The notes beneath the pieces were generated by a model. It did no database searches. It worked only from the letters and a program-made list of their open reading frames with translations, and was not told where the DNA came from. 64,000 nt of DNA from CACPJA01 sp964629335 (GTDB lineage Bacteria; Pseudomonadota; Gammaproteobacteria; Steroidobacterales; UBA11654), in NCBI GenBank assembly GCA_964629335.1, contig CAZVRH010000003.1:11541-75540 (forward strand). Reading direction: 5' to 3'. Shown here piece after piece: positions 62,703-64,000 of the stretch (positions within the stretch are counted from its first letter, which is position 1; each line of letters opens with the position of its first letter). The position numbers were made by a program, and so were the translations under genes.

Positions 62703-63758
62703 TTATGTCTTTTTTAGGTAATCGGTTAGTTCCTCTGCTGAGCGGCCATATCCGGTTATTAAGGTATCTTTTAGCACGCTCCATGTTTTCTCGATAGAGC
62801 CTAATATGTACTCTCGATTTTCTGGGTGCTCTGAGGCTCTCCACTCAGAAATAACCAAAGACATAGCAATGCGGTTAACAATCAACCCTGGTAATAATGA
62901 AATCTCTGCTTCTGTTAAAGGGTATTCATCTTGGTAGCCCACCAATAAATCGCAAGTGCCCACAAATAGGTCTTTTTGTTTAACGGTTTGGTAAGCGGCT
63001 GCAACAGCCAAATCATTAACCAGTGGTGTGTTTACCATATCACCGAAATCAATGATGCCCGAAACCAATTGTGGGTTGCTCTCTTTTACCAAGAGGTTAT
63101 CTGGGTTCATGTCATTATGAATAACTTGTGTCCTTACCTGATCAAGCTTGGGCCTTATGTGTTTTGAAAAATATTCCAGGGTCTCCTGAGCCAGGTTTCT
63201 CTTATCTTGATTCTCAACAAACTCAAGTATATCGAACAGGCTTTCTGTTTCTTTTACATCCCACAAAAGTTTGTGATTAGCGCCTGTGTGTGAGAAATCC
63301 TTCAACCCTTTGCCTAAAAGCCCTAAGAATGCGCCCATATTATTGTACAAGGCTTTCGAGCTCTTTGGTTCGCTTGCATCGCCCACAGGGACACCTTCAA
63401 CATAAGAGACAACCCTAAGAAAATGTTTGTTGTTGTTCACTTCTAACTGCTTGATTCTTTGGTTGTTTTTGTCTGGGATAACTTTTGGGACATTCAAGTT
63501 AGTGGTTGACTCTAAATGCTCCAAACCTTTGTTTTGACAATCAAGAGCCTCGAAGGATTCCTTTGAGTTTGAAACCTTTAAAACAAACTTTGTTTCATTT
63601 TTATCTTTAAATAAAAAGTTTTGGTCCCTCTCGCTAGACAAAGGGTTTAAAAAAACAGCCTTCTCAAACCAATTAGAAAATATTTCTTCTGCTTGTTTTT
63701 TTGTAAGCTGAGGTGCTGGGTGTTGCAAAACAGGGTATGAAAATTCAGGCTTATTCAT
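62703..63758 (-). CDS. APH-fold kinase, hydroxylysine-kinase-like
   Basis: A 351-residue aminoglycoside-phosphotransferase-fold kinase. The catalytic loop is V-I-H-N-D-M-N-P-D-N-L-L near residue 205, and the metal site I-I-D-F-G-D-M near 230, followed by N-D-L-A-V-A-A-A-Y, as in hydroxylysine kinase (HYKK/AGPHD1) relatives. The start at 63758 overlaps the upstream stop as ATGA and is preferred over an in-frame ATG 21 nt earlier. It is followed after 9 nt by the phospho-lyase-like gene. Likely substrates are an amino alcohol or hydroxylated amino acid. Confidence 0.72.
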   Translation of the reverse strand: MNKPEFSYPVLQHPAPQLTKKQAEEIFSNWFEKAVFLNPLSSERDQNFLFKDKNETKFVLKVSNSKESFEALDCQNKGLEHLESTTNLNVPKVIPDKNNQRIKQLEVNNNKHFLRVVSYVEGVPVGDASEPKSSKALYNNMGAFLGLLGKGLKDFSHTGANHKLLWDVKETESLFDILEFVENQDKRNLAQETLEYFSKHIRPKLDQVRTQVIHNDMNPDNLLVKESNPQLVSGIIDFGDMVNTPLVNDLAVAAAYQTVKQKDLFVGTCDLLVGYQDEYPLTEAEISLLPGLIVNRIAMSLVISEWRASEHPENREYILGSIEKTWSVLKDTLITGYGRSAEELTDYLKKT

Positions 63759-64000
63759 TTCTTTTCTGTATCTTTCCATATTGTTTCGACCCAGGTTTTT
63801 ATTATCAAAGCCTCCTCCCAGCGGTCAGAAAGCTCTAGTTGGTCTGCATCGGTAATAGCATAACCTGGAGGGCCGAGCTCACACAAAAAATACAGGGTTT
63901 CATCGCCTGGGTTTCTTTCTTGCCACTTTTTGATTCCTTCTGACCACCACTTTTTAAAAATCTCAACCCAGACTTGGTGTTGAGGAAAGCTTAACTGGAT
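63755..64000 (-). CDS. Sugar-phosphate isomerase/epimerase-like protein, C-terminal part
   Basis: Only the last 81 residues are in the window. They contain C-E-L-G-P-P-G-Y-A-I-T near residue 40 of the fragment and E-L-S-D-R-W-E-E-A-L near 56, a pattern I associate with xylose-isomerase-like TIM-barrel proteins. The stop overlaps the kinase start (ATGA), so it is the first visible gene of a three-gene catabolic operon. The frame is open to the right edge. Confidence 0.6.
   Translation of the reverse strand: MQLSFPQHQVWVEIFKKWWSEGIKKWQERNPGDETLYFLCELGPPGYAITDADQLELSDRWEEALIIKTWVETIWKDTEKK

Noticed and set aside
1..64000. CRISPR arrays, rRNA operons, insertion sequences with transposases
   Set aside because: No regularly spaced repeats, rRNA-like segments or transposase domains were found by reading the sequence and its translations.

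Overview
The window looks like a scaffold of a low-GC, free-living, probably marine gammaproteobacterium, of the SAR86 or a similar streamlined type. This is inferred from gene content, not from a marker-gene tree. The support is: gammaproteobacterial housekeeping synteny (Crc/Xth-pyrE, dut, rpmB-rpmG-mutM-coaD-rsmD-rpoH; def-fmt-DUF4390-ntrYX facing smg-topA-tsaC-aroE), a TonB-dependent receptor, Na+-coupled transport, PntAB, GltBD, and tightly packed genes with many 1-40 nt overlaps. A run of exactly 100 N at 60356-60455 marks a draft scaffold join. No tRNA, rRNA or CRISPR array was seen, and no stretch over about 300 bases lacks a gene.

Region 1 (1-11.3 kb) is accessory catabolism. It holds a partial nitrilase-fold protein, a twin-arginine-exported spermidine-dehydrogenase-like flavoprotein, a deazaflavin-nitroreductase-fold protein, and a UbiD-like decarboxylase in operon with a second nitrilase-fold protein that lacks the catalytic Cys. 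Next come glutathione-dependent formaldehyde dehydrogenase (frmA), then a small integrase-only element bounded by 15-bp direct repeats, then an SDR, a Rieske oxygenase, an NmrA-like protein and a GFA-family protein. FrmA, the Rieske enzyme and GFA together suggest oxidative demethylation with formaldehyde clearance. Region 2 (11.3-20.5 kb) is a purine and cell-wall block: purine permease, TonB receptor, purine phosphoribosyltransferase, serine hydrolase, YjiH-like and AmpG-like membrane proteins.

Region 3 (19.8-33.8 kb) is core information and nitrogen metabolism: xth/crc, pyrE, dut, rpmBG, mutM, ggt, coaD, rsmD, rpoH, trmB, gltD and gltB. rpoH has a perfect CIRCE (HrcA) operator in its leader, and gltB has a compact three-way-junction leader directly after a likely promoter. 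Region 4 (33.9-50.7 kb) holds an alanine/Na+ symporter, a flavin-reductase fusion, succinate-semialdehyde dehydrogenase, a MATE pump, acs, fructosamine kinase, an HNH protein, split transhydrogenase genes, an aminotransferase, priA and argS.

Region 5 (50.7-64 kb) holds ntrX/ntrY-like genes whose regulator has lost the sigma-54 ATPase motifs, then DUF4390, fmt, def, smg, topA, tsaC, aroE, a gap-interrupted glutaredoxin, a second exonuclease III, and a kinase/phospho-lyase/epimerase-like catabolic cluster.

The most notable observations are: three genes (SDR, xth, tsaC) whose reading frames offer only AUU or AUC as a plausible full-length start; the CIRCE element at rpoH; the minimal degenerate-integrase element with flanking repeats; the gltB leader RNA candidate; and several enzymes with missing signature residues.
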